This document shows, piece after piece, positions 40,880-49,455 of a DNA stretch of 64,000 nt (positions within the stretch are counted from its first letter, which is position 1; each line of letters begins with the position of its first letter). Source of the DNA: Planotetraspora kaengkrachanensis. GTDB taxonomy: Bacteria > Actinomycetota > Actinomycetes > Streptosporangiales > Streptosporangiaceae. A program made the translations under genes and the position numbers. The notes below the pieces were generated by a model. That model was given only the letters and a program-made list of their open reading frames with translations. It ran no database searches and was not told where the DNA came from. Location of the stretch: the NCBI RefSeq assembly GCF_016862895.1, contig NZ_BONV01000025.1, positions 62,001 to 126,000 of the forward strand, in the 5' to 3' direction.

Positions 40880-41638
40880 TCATCCATGCAGCTCGACGAT
40901 GTCGCCCGCCGTACCGCCTGGACGGCGCTGGAGCCTGGCGATGGGCGCGTCGTCGACGATCTGGCCGTCGAGGAGGCTGACGACGCGGTCCGCCATGCTC
41001 GCGACCCTGGCGTCATGGGTGACGAGCACGATCGTCTGCCCCTGCCGATGGACCTTGCCCAGCAGCTTGAGGACGTCGCGGGTGTTGCGGCTGTCGAGAT
41101 TGCCGGTCGGTTCGTCGGCGAGGAGCAGGCGCGGCTGGTTGGCGAGCGCCCGGGCGAGCGCGACGCGTTGCTGCTCGCCGCCGGAGAGCTGGCCGGGCGC
41201 GGCGCCCGCCCGTTCCTCGAGGCCGAGTTCCGCCAGCAGGTATTCACGCCGCTCCCTAGCGTGCTTCGGCGACGCCCCGCCGAGAAGGGCGGGCAACTCC
41301 ACGTTGTCGGCCACGGTCATGTTGGTGACCAGATTGAAGAACTGGAAGACGAATCCGACCTTCTGCCGCCTGAGCACCGCCCAGCCGCTCTCCGAGAGCG
41401 TGTCGGCCCGCTTGCCGTCCAGCCAGATCTCGCCGCTGGTCCGGGTCTCCAGCCCGCCGAGCATGTGGACGAAGGTGGATTTTCCCGACCCGGACGGGCC
41501 CATGATCGCGACGAACTCCCCCGGTTCGACGACGAGATCGACCCCGCGTACGGCCGGCACCGGCAGGCCGCCGGTCTGGTAGATCTTCACGAGGCCGGTC
41601 GCCCTGATCACGGGGGTGCTGGTCACCGCGGGCCACAT
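40880..41638 (-). CDS. ABC transporter ATP-binding protein, LolD/MacB type
   Basis: A 252-residue nucleotide-binding protein with Walker A GPSGSGKST near residue 48, the Q-loop VFQFFNLV, the signature LSGGEQQR, Walker B LLLADEPTGNLD and the H-loop LVTHD. The NLD after Walker B is typical of the LolD/MacB/FtsE group that pairs with FtsX-type permeases, here the next gene downstream. The ATG at 41638 lacks a clear ribosome site; a GTG at 41626 is an alternative. The gene is bracketed within a few bases on each side by inverted copies of a 120-bp repeat. Confidence 0.93.
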   Translation of the reverse strand: MWPAVTSTPVIRATGLVKIYQTGGLPVPAVRGVDLVVEPGEFVAIMGPSGSGKSTFVHMLGGLETRTSGEIWLDGKRADTLSESGWAVLRRQKVGFVFQFFNLVTNMTVADNVELPALLGGASPKHARERREYLLAELGLEERAGAAPGQLSGGEQQRVALARALANQPRLLLADEPTGNLDSRNTRDVLKLLGKVHRQGQTIVLVTHDARVASMADRVVSLLDGQIVDDAPIARLQRRPGGTAGDIVELHG

Positions 41639-41641
41639 CCC

Positions 41642-41758
41642 TGCATGATCACGAACGGCGTCGCCGCAGGTCGTACGGAATGATCGCGAATCTGTGCATG
41701 ATCACGGCATGAGTCGGCGCAGGTCAGGCGGCGATCCGCGAATCCGTGCATGATCACG
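41642..41758 (+). repeat. TGCATGATCACG repeat element upstream of the ABC ATPase
   Basis: Cores at 41642-41653, 41695-41706 and 41747-41758 (spacing 53 and 52 bp) with a diverged ATGATCGCG half-copy at about 41680. The unit is the inverted partner of 40757-40873. It begins three bases from the ATPase start codon, so any ribosome site of that gene would lie inside the repeat. Confidence 0.88.
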
Positions 41759-41801
41759 GCAGGAGCGCGGGGCGGGGCGGGGAGTGGGGGGTGGGGGCGC
41801 A

Positions 41802-42308
41802 TCAGGTCAGGTCCTCCTGGCAACGTTCGAGCCAGTCCAGGTCGGCTTGGAGGTGGAGCATGGCGCCCTCGATGAGCAGGCGGGCGACGCGGTTCCCCGG
41901 GTCCGTGCGCTCGGCCAGTTCGCCGAGGTCTCGCATCAACGACAAATAATGCCTGCGCTGCCGGTTGACCAGCGCCATCCGGTCGGCGATGCCGGTCAGC
42001 GGGGCCAGCACCAGCTTCATGAAGAACTCGTCCCGCACGCGCGGGCCTTCGGTGGGTTCGTCGACCCAGGCCTCCAGCGCCTCGCGGCCGGCGGCGGTGA
42101 GGTAGTAGACCTTCTTGTTGGGCCGGTTCGACTGCTCGACGTCGACGGCCCGGACGAACCCGTCCTTCTCCAGACGCCCCAGCGTCACGTAGATCTGGCC
42201 GATGTTGGGTGAGGGATATGCGCTGCCGAACGTCACCTCGAGCGCCTGTTTGAGCTCGTACCCGTGGGCAGGTTCCTTTGCCAGGAGTGCCAGCAACGGC
42301 AGCCGCAC
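41802..42308 (-). CDS. PadR family transcriptional regulator
   Basis: A 168-residue protein. The N-terminal winged helix (LPLLALLAKEPAHGYELKQAL ... GQIYVTLGRLEKDGFV) is the PadR signature, and the C-terminal helical part is the dimerisation domain of the subfamily 2 (Vir-like) type. The GTG at 42308 has GGAGGTGG upstream. PadR genes are very often co-transcribed with an ABC exporter they repress, and the ATPase and permease follow on the same strand. Confidence 0.92.
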   Translation of the reverse strand: MRLPLLALLAKEPAHGYELKQALEVTFGSAYPSPNIGQIYVTLGRLEKDGFVRAVDVEQSNRPNKKVYYLTAAGREALEAWVDEPTEGPRVRDEFFMKLVLAPLTGIADRMALVNRQRRHYLSLMRDLGELAERTDPGNRVARLLIEGAMLHLQADLDWLERCQEDLT

Positions 42309-42322
42309 GCGCCCACCTCCAC

Positions 42323-42372
42323 GCCAGTCGAGATGCCAAGTCGAGATGCCAAGTCGAGATGCCAGTCGAGAT
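42323..42372. repeat. Four tandem 12/13-bp repeats in the PadR leader
   Basis: GCCA(A)GTCGAGAT is repeated four times head to tail with unit lengths 12, 13, 13 and 12, starting 15 bp upstream of the PadR start codon. It may be a regulator-binding array or slippage product. Confidence 0.75.
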
Positions 42373-42453
42373 GTCGCCGCGAAGCCCCCGGGCGACCGCC
42401 GAAGCAGTTACCGGAGCGTTACGGATCCAGCCGTTGACTCCCACATTATCGCT

Positions 42454-42468
42454 ATGCATAACATGCAT
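42454..42468. promoter_or_regulatory. Candidate PadR operator ATGCAT-AAC-ATGCAT
   Basis: Two palindromic ATGCAT half-sites separated by three bases lie in the AT-rich part of the 206-bp gap between the divergent PadR and sugar-binding protein genes. PadR proteins favour ATG(T/C)-type palindromes, so autoregulation is plausible. Control of the divergent sugar importer cannot be excluded. Confidence 0.45.
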
Positions 42469-42514
42469 GCATCTACCTAACACGTATGTAACTACGACTT
42501 AATCCGGAGGTCAC

Positions 42515-43777
42515 GTGGTCCGCCGAGCCGCCGCACTCCTGACCGCCGTACTGGTGGCCGGATGCGCAGGGCTGGGCGACTCCGCGGGCCGGACGTCGGA
42601 GGGCACGAGCGGGACGGGTCCGATCACCTTCGCCACGGGCCGCGACACCACCGCCTATCTTCGCCCGCTGCTCGACCGCTGGAACCAGACCCATCCGTCC
42701 GAGCCGGTGACGCTGCTGGAGCTCCCCGAGGCGGCCGACGAGCAGCGCGCTCAGATGGTGGCCAATCTCCAGGCCCACAGCGACGTCTACGACGTGCTCG
42801 GGCTCGACGTGGTGTGGACGGCGGAGTTCGCCGACGCCGGGTGGATCGTGCCGCTCGACCGGAGCGTGGTCCCGCTGGACAAGATGCTCAAGGGGGTCGC
42901 GGACACCGCGATCTACCGCGACAAGCTCTGGGCCGCGCCGTACACGAGCAACGCCGGGCTGCTCTATTACCGCTCCGACCTGCTCAAGAAGGAGCACCTC
43001 AAGCCGCCCACGACATGGGCCGAGCTGCGCGACGAGGCCTCCCGCCTGAGCGCCAAGTACCACATAGGTGGATATGCCGGACAGCTCCTTCCGTACGAGG
43101 GGCTGACCGTCAACTTCACGGAAGCCGTCCAGTCCGCCGGCGGCCAGATCCTCAGCCCCGACGCGCGCCGGGTGACGATGGACCTCGGCGCCGCGCGCAC
43201 CGCGCTCGACTTCCTGGTCGGCGGCGTCGAAGAGGGCTGGATCCCGCAGGAGGCGCTCACCTACAAGGAAGAGGAGTCCCGGCTCGCGTTCCAGGAGGGC
43301 AGGCTGGTCTTCGCCCGCAACTGGCCACACGCGTACGGCCCGGCGACCCATTCCGCCCTCGCGGGCAAGTTCTCGGTGACCAGGCTGCCCGGGCTGACCG
43401 GTCCGGGGTCCAGCTCACTGGGTGGGCTCAACCTCGCGATCAGCGCCTATTCCAAGCGGCAGAAGACGGCTCTCGACTTCATCCGCTACTTCACGGGCCC
43501 GGAGATCCAGCGCCTGGTCCTGACCGAGGGCTCCTTCCCTCCGGTCTGGGCCGAGCTCTACGACGATCCCGCCCTGATCAAGCGCTTCCCCTACCTGCCC
43601 GTGCTGAAGGAGGCGATCCTCACCGCCCGCCCCCGGCCGGTTACCCCCAACTACAACCAGGTCAGCCTGGTGATCTCCAGCGCCGTGTCCGGCGCGCTCA
43701 ACCTCAGCAAACCCGTCGACGAAACCGTCGCCGATCTCAAGCAGCAGCTCGGCGAGGTCGTCCAGCCCGGAGGATAG
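42515..43777 (+). CDS. Sugar ABC transporter substrate-binding lipoprotein 1
   Basis: A 420-residue family 1 extracellular solute-binding protein. The signal peptide ends in the lipobox LVAGC at about residue 19, so it should be lipid-anchored outside the membrane. YDVLGLDVVWTAEFADAGW and GLNLAISAYSKRQKTALDF are typical of carbohydrate-binding members. The GTG start has GGAGG six to seven bases upstream. The stop is three bases from a second binding-protein gene. An oligosaccharide ligand such as an alpha-glucoside is inferred from the neighbouring trehalose genes. Confidence 0.9.
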   Translation: MVRRAAALLTAVLVAGCAGLGDSAGRTSEGTSGTGPITFATGRDTTAYLRPLLDRWNQTHPSEPVTLLELPEAADEQRAQMVANLQAHSDVYDVLGLDVVWTAEFADAGWIVPLDRSVVPLDKMLKGVADTAIYRDKLWAAPYTSNAGLLYYRSDLLKKEHLKPPTTWAELRDEASRLSAKYHIGGYAGQLLPYEGLTVNFTEAVQSAGGQILSPDARRVTMDLGAARTALDFLVGGVEEGWIPQEALTYKEEESRLAFQEGRLVFARNWPHAYGPATHSALAGKFSVTRLPGLTGPGSSSLGGLNLAISAYSKRQKTALDFIRYFTGPEIQRLVLTEGSFPPVWAELYDDPALIKRFPYLPVLKEAILTARPRPVTPNYNQVSLVISSAVSGALNLSKPVDETVADLKQQLGEVVQPGG

Positions 43778-43780
43778 ATC

Positions 43781-45091
43781 ATGCGCAAACTCCCCCTGAC
43801 GGTGGCGGTGCTCGCCCTCGCGGCGGCCGCGTGTGGCGGCAACACCACCCCAGAACCCGCGCAGAGCAGCGGTGCCCCCGCCGCCAAGCCGCTCGCAGGC
43901 GTCAAGATCGAGGTCGCCGCCAAGTGGACCGGCGACGAGCAGGCCAACTTCGAGAAGGTCCTCAAGGCGTTCCAGGACAAGACGGGCGCCACCGTCACCT
44001 ACGCCTCGACGGGCGAGGACACCGGCGCCTACCTGGGCCCGCGCATCCAGGGCGGCAACCCGCCGGACGTCGCGATCCTGCCCCAGCCGGGCCTCGTTCA
44101 GCAGTACGCCGACCAGAACGCGCTCAAGCCGCTGGCCCCCGAGGTGCAGGCGCAGATCGACCAGAACTACACGCCGTACTGGAAGGAGCTCGGCTCGGCC
44201 AGCGGCCAGGTCTACGGCGTGCTCGTCAAGGCGGCGCACAAGTCGCTCATCTGGTACCGCCAGACCGCCTTCGACGACGCCGGCGCCCAGCCGGCGGAGA
44301 CGTGGGACGACCTGATCGGCAAGACCGCGCAGACGCTGGCGGACTCGGGCACCCCGCCGTTCGCGATGTGCGCCGCCTCCGGCTGGACGCTGACCGACCT
44401 GTTCGAGAACGTCTACCTGTCCTCGGCCGGTCCGGAGAACTACGACAAGCTCGCCAAGCACGAGATCCCGTGGACCGACCCCTCGGTCACCACCGCGCTG
44501 GAGAAGATGGCGCAGATCTTCGGCAAGCAGGAGTTCATGCTCGGCGGCTCGTCCGGCGCGCTGCAGACCGACTTCCCGACCTGCGTGACCCAGACGTACG
44601 CCCAGAAGAAGGCCGCCATGGTCATCGAGGCCGACTTCGTGGCCGCGTCGCTGGGCCAGACCGGCGCCCAGGTCGGCCAGGAGGCGAAGATCATGCCGTT
44701 CCCGAAGGCCGGTGACACCGCTCCCGTCGTCCTCGGCGGCGACGTCGCGGTGGTGATGAAGGACTCCAAGGGCGCGCAGGCGCTGGTGGAGTACCTGGCG
44801 TCCAAGGAGGGCGGCGAGGTCTGGGCCAAGCAGCCCGGTTACCTTTCGCCCAACCGCAACGTCTCCCCCGACAACTACCCGGACGACCTCACCAAGCAGC
44901 TGGCGCAGACGATCATCTCCGCCGGTGAGTCGGTCCGGTACGACATGTCGGACCTCGCGCCCAGCGCGTTCGGCGGCACGGACGGCAAGGGCGAGTGGAA
45001 GGACCTGCAGGACTTCCTGCGCAACCCCTCCGACGTCAAGGGCGCCCAGGCCAAGCTCGAGGCGGACGCCGCCAAGGCGTTCACGGAGTAG
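43781..45091 (+). CDS. Sugar ABC transporter substrate-binding lipoprotein 2
   Basis: A 436-residue family 1 solute-binding protein with signal peptide and lipobox LAAAAC near residue 19. NPPDVAILPQPGLVQQYAD and the C-terminal GGDVAVVMKDSKGAQALVEY fit the alpha-glucoside/maltose group. It is not a close copy of the adjacent binding protein. It uses the ribosome site GGAGGATAG overlapping the previous stop. The permease genes follow 12 bp later, so this is probably the cognate binding protein. Confidence 0.92.
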   Translation: MRKLPLTVAVLALAAAACGGNTTPEPAQSSGAPAAKPLAGVKIEVAAKWTGDEQANFEKVLKAFQDKTGATVTYASTGEDTGAYLGPRIQGGNPPDVAILPQPGLVQQYADQNALKPLAPEVQAQIDQNYTPYWKELGSASGQVYGVLVKAAHKSLIWYRQTAFDDAGAQPAETWDDLIGKTAQTLADSGTPPFAMCAASGWTLTDLFENVYLSSAGPENYDKLAKHEIPWTDPSVTTALEKMAQIFGKQEFMLGGSSGALQTDFPTCVTQTYAQKKAAMVIEADFVAASLGQTGAQVGQEAKIMPFPKAGDTAPVVLGGDVAVVMKDSKGAQALVEYLASKEGGEVWAKQPGYLSPNRNVSPDNYPDDLTKQLAQTIISAGESVRYDMSDLAPSAFGGTDGKGEWKDLQDFLRNPSDVKGAQAKLEADAAKAFTE

Positions 45092-45103
45092 GGAGACGCG
45101 GCC

Positions 45104-46510
45104 GTGACCGAACGGTTGGACGGCCCGCAGGCCCCCGGCGGCGACATCCCTGCCGCCGGGGCCACCTCCGGCCCGATAGAGACCCGATCCGCGCCGGCTG
45201 CGGCCGCGCGCGTGGACAGCAGCACCCCCCGTCGGCTCGGACCCTCCCCCAGGATGGCGGCGCTCTTCCTGCTGCCCGCCGTCCTGCTCCTCGCCGCGTG
45301 GGTGGTCTACCCGATCATCTACTCGATCTTCAGGAGCCTGTACGACTCCGCCGGGAACCGCTTCGTCGGCCTGGGGAACTACGGCTCGATCTTCACGGAC
45401 TCCGCCACGCTGACCACGATCAGGAACAACGTGATCTGGGTCGTGGTGGCGCCGCTGATCGTCACCGTGCTCGGCCTCATGTTCGCGGTGCTGACCGAGC
45501 GCATCCGCTGGGCGACGGCGTTCAAGCTCATCCTGTTCATGCCGATGGCCGTCTCCCTCCTCGCGGCCGGAGTGATCTTCCGTCTCGTCTACGAGCAGGA
45601 CCCCGACAAGGGCGTGGCCAACGCGGTGATCACCGTCGTGCACGACACGTTCTCCTCCAGCGCCGGGTATCCGGGCGCGCGGCCGCGTGAGAACGACCAG
45701 GCGCCCGCGGCCGTACAGAACGGCGCCGTGGTGACCAAGCAGCAGGTCCAGGACGGCCAGCCGGTGCTCCTCCCGCTGGTCGGTCTTCCTCCCGACGTCG
45801 TCAAGGACGCCGCTCCCGCGAAGGCGGCTCCGGCCGGAGGTCTGAGCGGCACGGTCTGGCTCGACGTCGTCCGGGGCGGCGGCGGCACGCTCAACCAGAT
45901 CGACCCGCAGGAGAAGGGCCTGGCCGGGATCACGGTCGAGGCGGTCTCCGGCGGTGTGGTCAAGGGCACCACCGAGACGACCGCCGACGGCGGCTTCCAC
46001 TTCACCGGTCTGCCCGCGGGCTCCTATCTCGTACGGCTCCCGCAGTCGAACTTCCAGGCGCCCTTCAACGGGATCACCTGGCTCGGCCCCGGCCTGATCA
46101 CGCCCGCGATCATCGGCGCGTACATCTGGGTGTGGGCCGGCTTCGCCATGGTGCTGATCGCGGCCGGGCTGTCGGCGATCCCCCGCGACGCCCTCGAGGC
46201 GGCCCGGATCGACGGCGCGACCGAGTGGCAGGTGTTCCGGCGGATCACCGTGCCCCTGCTCTCCCCGGTCCTGCTCGTCGTCTTCGTCACGATGGTCATC
46301 AACGTGCTGAAGGTGTTCGACCTGGTGTTCATCATCGCGCCGGGGTCGGTGCAACCACAGGCCAACGTGATCGCGCTCGAGATGTGGCGGGTCTCGTTCG
46401 GCGGCGGCGGCAACCAGGGCATGGGCAGCGCCCTCGCCATCTTCCTGCTGGTGCTGGTCCTCCCGTTCATGATCTTCAACATCCGCCGGTTCAGGAGGGA
46501 CGAGCGATGA
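45104..46510 (+). CDS. Sugar ABC transporter permease (MalF-like) with an inserted Cna-B/SdrD-like domain
   Basis: A 468-residue permease. Membrane helices lie at about 52-75, 108-130 and 140-162, then an extracytoplasmic insert at about 185-325, then the remaining helices and the ATPase-docking EAA loop at 365-385 (EAARIDGATEWQVFRR). Residues 247-312 (SGTVWLDVV ... GLAGITVEAV ... GGFHFTGLPAGSYLVRL) look like the beta-sandwich of SdrD B-repeat or Cna-B proteins. Typical permeases of this class are about 300 residues. GTG start with GGGAG upstream. The stop overlaps the second permease by ATGA. Confidence 0.92.
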   Translation: MTERLDGPQAPGGDIPAAGATSGPIETRSAPAAAARVDSSTPRRLGPSPRMAALFLLPAVLLLAAWVVYPIIYSIFRSLYDSAGNRFVGLGNYGSIFTDSATLTTIRNNVIWVVVAPLIVTVLGLMFAVLTERIRWATAFKLILFMPMAVSLLAAGVIFRLVYEQDPDKGVANAVITVVHDTFSSSAGYPGARPRENDQAPAAVQNGAVVTKQQVQDGQPVLLPLVGLPPDVVKDAAPAKAAPAGGLSGTVWLDVVRGGGGTLNQIDPQEKGLAGITVEAVSGGVVKGTTETTADGGFHFTGLPAGSYLVRLPQSNFQAPFNGITWLGPGLITPAIIGAYIWVWAGFAMVLIAAGLSAIPRDALEAARIDGATEWQVFRRITVPLLSPVLLVVFVTMVINVLKVFDLVFIIAPGSVQPQANVIALEMWRVSFGGGGNQGMGSALAIFLLVLVLPFMIFNIRRFRRDER

Positions 46511-47394
46511 CAACCCTGACCGAACCGGGGTCCGCCCAGCGGATCGAGCGCGGTCTCCTCGGGCGCGTGGCCGACCGCGTCGGCGGCGGCGTGGTGCAGG
46601 TCGTCCTCGTCCTGGTGGCGGTGTTCTGGCTCGTGCCGACGCTGGGCCTGCTCGTGGTGTCGCTGCGCGGCGAGGCCCAGAACAACGCCTCCGGCTGGTG
46701 GACCCTGTTCACCAAACCCGCCGAGATCACCTTCCAGAACTACTCGAGCCTGCTGGCGGCCGGCTTCAGCTCGTCGTTCTGGAACACCGTGCTCATCACG
46801 GTCCCCGCGACGGTGCTGGTCATCGGCATCGCGGCGATGGCGGCCTACGCCTTCGCCTGGATCGAGTTCCCCGGCAGGGACGCGGTGTTCCTCGTCGTCA
46901 TCGCCCTGCTGGTGGTGCCGGTCCAGATCGCGCTCATCCCGATCGCCAAGCTGTACGGATTTCTCGGGATATTCGGCTCGATTACAGGAGTCGTGCTGTT
47001 CCACGTGGCGTTCGGCCTGCCGTTCGCCATCTTCCTGCTGCGCAACTTCTTCGTGGGCATCCCCCGGGAGCTGCTTGAGGCGGCCAGGATGGACGGCGCG
47101 CAGGAGTGGCGGATCTTCGCGACCGTGGTGTTCCCGCTGGCCAAGCCCGCGATCGCGTCGCTCGGCATCTTCCAGTTCCTCTGGGTCTGGAACGACCTGC
47201 TCGTCGCCCTGGTCTTCGCCGACACCGAGAACCAGCCGATGACCAAGGCACTGCAATCTCAGATGCGACAGTTCGGGACCAACGTGGACATCCTCGCGCC
47301 AGGTGCGTTCCTGTCGCTCATCATCCCGCTCGTCCTGTTCTTCGGCTTCCAGCGGTATTTCGTCCAAGGGCTGCTCGCGGGCTCCGTGAAATAG
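46507..47394 (+). CDS. Sugar ABC transporter permease (MalG-like)
   Basis: A 295-residue permease of normal length with about six membrane helices and the EAA loop EAARMDGAQEWRIFATVVFP. The ATG at 46507 overlaps the stop of the first permease by four bases, so the two are translationally coupled. The open frame upstream of that ATG lies inside the first permease and was rejected. No ATPase gene follows; in actinobacteria a shared MsiK-type ATPase usually serves such importers. Confidence 0.94.
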   Translation: MTTLTEPGSAQRIERGLLGRVADRVGGGVVQVVLVLVAVFWLVPTLGLLVVSLRGEAQNNASGWWTLFTKPAEITFQNYSSLLAAGFSSSFWNTVLITVPATVLVIGIAAMAAYAFAWIEFPGRDAVFLVVIALLVVPVQIALIPIAKLYGFLGIFGSITGVVLFHVAFGLPFAIFLLRNFFVGIPRELLEAARMDGAQEWRIFATVVFPLAKPAIASLGIFQFLWVWNDLLVALVFADTENQPMTKALQSQMRQFGTNVDILAPGAFLSLIIPLVLFFGFQRYFVQGLLAGSVK

Positions 47395-47421
47395 CCCCTC
47401 ATCATGACCGCACGGAAAGGG

Positions 47422-47462
47422 CCCGGATGCGCGCTTCACGGGGGGAAAAGCGCGCATCCGGG
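47422..47462 (+). terminator. Perfect 15-bp hairpin after the sugar importer
   Basis: CCCGGATGCGCGCTT and AAGCGCGCATCCGGG flank an 11-base loop beginning CACGGGGGG, 27 bp past the permease stop. Terminator of the importer operon. Its stem and loop resemble the hairpin at 47607-47645. Confidence 0.8.
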
Positions 47463-47606
47463 CTAGGCCCCATTCTGTACGGCTAGAGCCGCTGATGTCA
47501 CCGCATTGACAAGTTTGTCCTCGATCTCATGCCAACTCCTGATATTTCGCCGAGTTCCTGCCATGTCGTAGTGGTGATGCGTACAGGGGCCGGCATGACC
47601 CCGGAC

Positions 47607-47645
47607 ATCGGATGCCCGCTTCACGGGGGTAAGCGGGCATCCGAT
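47607..47645 (+). terminator. Second perfect 15-bp hairpin before ung
   Basis: ATCGGATGCCCGCTT and AAGCGGGCATCCGAT flank a 9-base loop CACGGGGGT and are followed by CTTTTGT, a good intrinsic terminator. It lies 52 bp before the ung start and shares stem and loop sequence with 47422-47462. The roughly 140 bp between the two hairpins holds no recognised gene. Confidence 0.75.
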
Positions 47646-47697
47646 CTTTTGTCTCCGGCGGCATCGGCACCCGCGAAAGCCGATAGAGTTCGCGACC

Positions 47698-48375
47698 ATG
47701 GCAGGGCGTCCGTTGCACGAAGTAGTGGAAGCCGGATGGGCCACGGCCCTCGAACCCGTCGCCGAGCGGATCTCCGCAATGGGCGACTTCCTCCGGCAGG
47801 AGATAGCGGAAGGTCGGCAGTACCTTCCAGCGGGGGCGAACGTCCTCCGCGCGTTCCAGCAGCCTCTCGGCGAGGTCCGCGTGCTGATCGTGGGGCAGGA
47901 TCCCTATCCCACGCCCGGCCACCCGGTCGGCCTGAGCTTCTCGGTGGCGCCCGATGTCCGGCCGATCCCCGCGAGCCTGGTCAACATCTACAAGGAGTAC
48001 ATGGCCGACCTCGGCTATCCCCCGCCGACCAACGGCGACCTCACTCCGTGGACCGAGCAGGGCGTGTTCCTGCTCAACAGAGTCCTGACGGTGATGCCGG
48101 GCAAGCCCGCCTCCCATCGGGGCAAGGGCTGGGAGGAGGTCACCGAGCAGGCCATCAAGACGCTCGCCGCCCGCGGCGGCCCGCTCGTGGCGATCCTGTG
48201 GGGCCGTGACGCCCGTAATCTCCGGCCGATGCTCGGTCAGGTGCCGTGCATCGAGTCGGCCCACCCGAGTCCCCTGTCCGCGCGCAGCGGCTTCTTCGGC
48301 TCCCGGCCGTTCAGCAGGGCGAACGAGTTGCTCGCCGAACAGGGCGCCCCGCCCGTCGAGTGGAAACTGCCCTGA
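47698..48375 (+). CDS. ung: Uracil-DNA glycosylase, family 1
   Basis: Excises uracil from DNA to start base-excision repair. The 225-residue product has the water-activating motif [17 protein letters not shown], with the catalytic Asp in QDPY, and the C-terminal leucine-loop motif [18 protein letters not shown]. Length is normal for the family. It is followed after 24 bp by a small acidic protein gene. Confidence 0.96.
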   Translation: MAGRPLHEVVEAGWATALEPVAERISAMGDFLRQEIAEGRQYLPAGANVLRAFQQPLGEVRVLIVGQDPYPTPGHPVGLSFSVAPDVRPIPASLVNIYKEYMADLGYPPPTNGDLTPWTEQGVFLLNRVLTVMPGKPASHRGKGWEEVTEQAIKTLAARGGPLVAILWGRDARNLRPMLGQVPCIESAHPSPLSARSGFFGSRPFSRANELLAEQGAPPVEWKLP

Positions 48376-48399
48376 CCGGCTGCCGATAGGATCCCGACC

Positions 48400-48750
48400 A
48401 TGAGCGATACAACGGACACGGGACGCTACCTGCGTCTCACCGTCGACCTCGTCGTCGAGGTCATGGACGTGGGCGCCCTGCAGGCGGCGGCTCTCGCGGA
48501 GATCCGCGACCCCGAGACGGAACTTGAGCAGGACGAGCGTCAAGAGCAGATCGATCTGGTCAACACCGATGACACCGGCGCGGCGGCCCTTCAGTGGCTG
48601 ATCGAGCCGGATCATGTTCTTGGTCTGGTCGAGCACCTCAGCGACATCGAGCCGCGAGAGGCCATGCTCGGTGTCGAGCCGTCGGACGGCGTCCTCGAGG
48701 ACGAGGGCGACGAGGACGACCACCACGACCACGACGGTCACCAGCACTGA
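48400..48750 (+). CDS. Small acidic protein with Asp/His-rich tail
   Basis: A 116-residue protein of unknown function. The body is acidic (LTVDLVVEVMDVGALQAAAL) and predicted mixed alpha/beta. The last 20 residues are almost entirely Glu, Asp and His (DEDDHHDHDGHQH), suggesting divalent metal binding. No signal peptide. It lies 24 bp after ung on the same strand and converges on the MOSC gene. Confidence 0.7.
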   Translation: MSDTTDTGRYLRLTVDLVVEVMDVGALQAAALAEIRDPETELEQDERQEQIDLVNTDDTGAAALQWLIEPDHVLGLVEHLSDIEPREAMLGVEPSDGVLEDEGDEDDHHDHDGHQH

Positions 48751-48765
48751 CCCGCCCGCCAGGGC

Positions 48766-49314
48766 TCACACAGGTTCGAGGCGGTGGAGGGGTCCGGCCG
48801 GGAGCTCGACGACGATCGGGTCTCCGGGCCGCACCTCACCGCCATCGACGACGATCCCCATGATCCCGGCCTTCCTGACCAGGCCTCCGTCCTCGTCCCG
48901 GTCCAGAACCGCCTTCAACAGCCCGTTCTGGAAGCCGTCGAGCTGCAGGCAGGGATTGCGCAGGCCGGTGATCTCCACCACAGCCGTTTCACCCAGATGA
49001 AGCCGCGCGCCCACGGGCAGCCCGAGAAGGTCGAGCCCGCGCGTCGTGACGTTCTCCCCCATGTCCCCCGCCCGTACGGCGAAGCCCGCCGCGCGCAGTT
49101 CGTCGTGCAGCTCCTCGTGGATCAGATGCACCTGCCGCAGATTGGGCTGACCGGGGTCGCGGGCCACCCGTGATCGGTGTTTGACCGTGACCCCCATGTG
49201 GGCGTCGCCCTCCACCCCGAGGCCGGCCAGCAGCCGGATGACGTCCTGGTCGGGTTTGCTGAAGGTGTGAGTCCCACTGAGGCTCACCGCCGCCACCACC
49301 GCACTGCGTGCCAT
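48766..49314 (-). CDS. MOSC domain-containing protein
   Basis: A 182-residue protein consisting of a single MOSC beta-domain. GLGVEGDAHMGVTVKHRSR and LRQVHLIHEELHDEL are the conserved opening, and RNPCLQLDGFQNGLLKAV holds the invariant cysteine that in MOSC proteins binds a molybdenum cofactor sulfur ligand. Stand-alone MOSC proteins are linked to sulfur transfer or reduction of N-hydroxylated compounds; the exact substrate is unknown. The ATG at 49314 has GAGGAG upstream. Confidence 0.92.
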   Translation of the reverse strand: MARSAVVAAVSLSGTHTFSKPDQDVIRLLAGLGVEGDAHMGVTVKHRSRVARDPGQPNLRQVHLIHEELHDELRAAGFAVRAGDMGENVTTRGLDLLGLPVGARLHLGETAVVEITGLRNPCLQLDGFQNGLLKAVLDRDEDGGLVRKAGIMGIVVDGGEVRPGDPIVVELPAGPLHRLEPV

Positions 49315-49455
49315 CCGCTCCTCCTCGTTGCGAGACGAGCATCATCTCCCTCACGGCCCCGGGCTCGCGAACGGCTCACATCCACGGGACGTACGGCACG
49401 GCGGGAAAGTGCCGCACGCTCGCATCTCCGGCCGTCCGTGGCTTCACCACGGGCG

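Noticed and set aside
43415-46513. 1032-codon minus-strand frame across the sugar importer genes
   Set aside because: Antisense to clear lipoprotein and permease genes; no domain and a biased composition.
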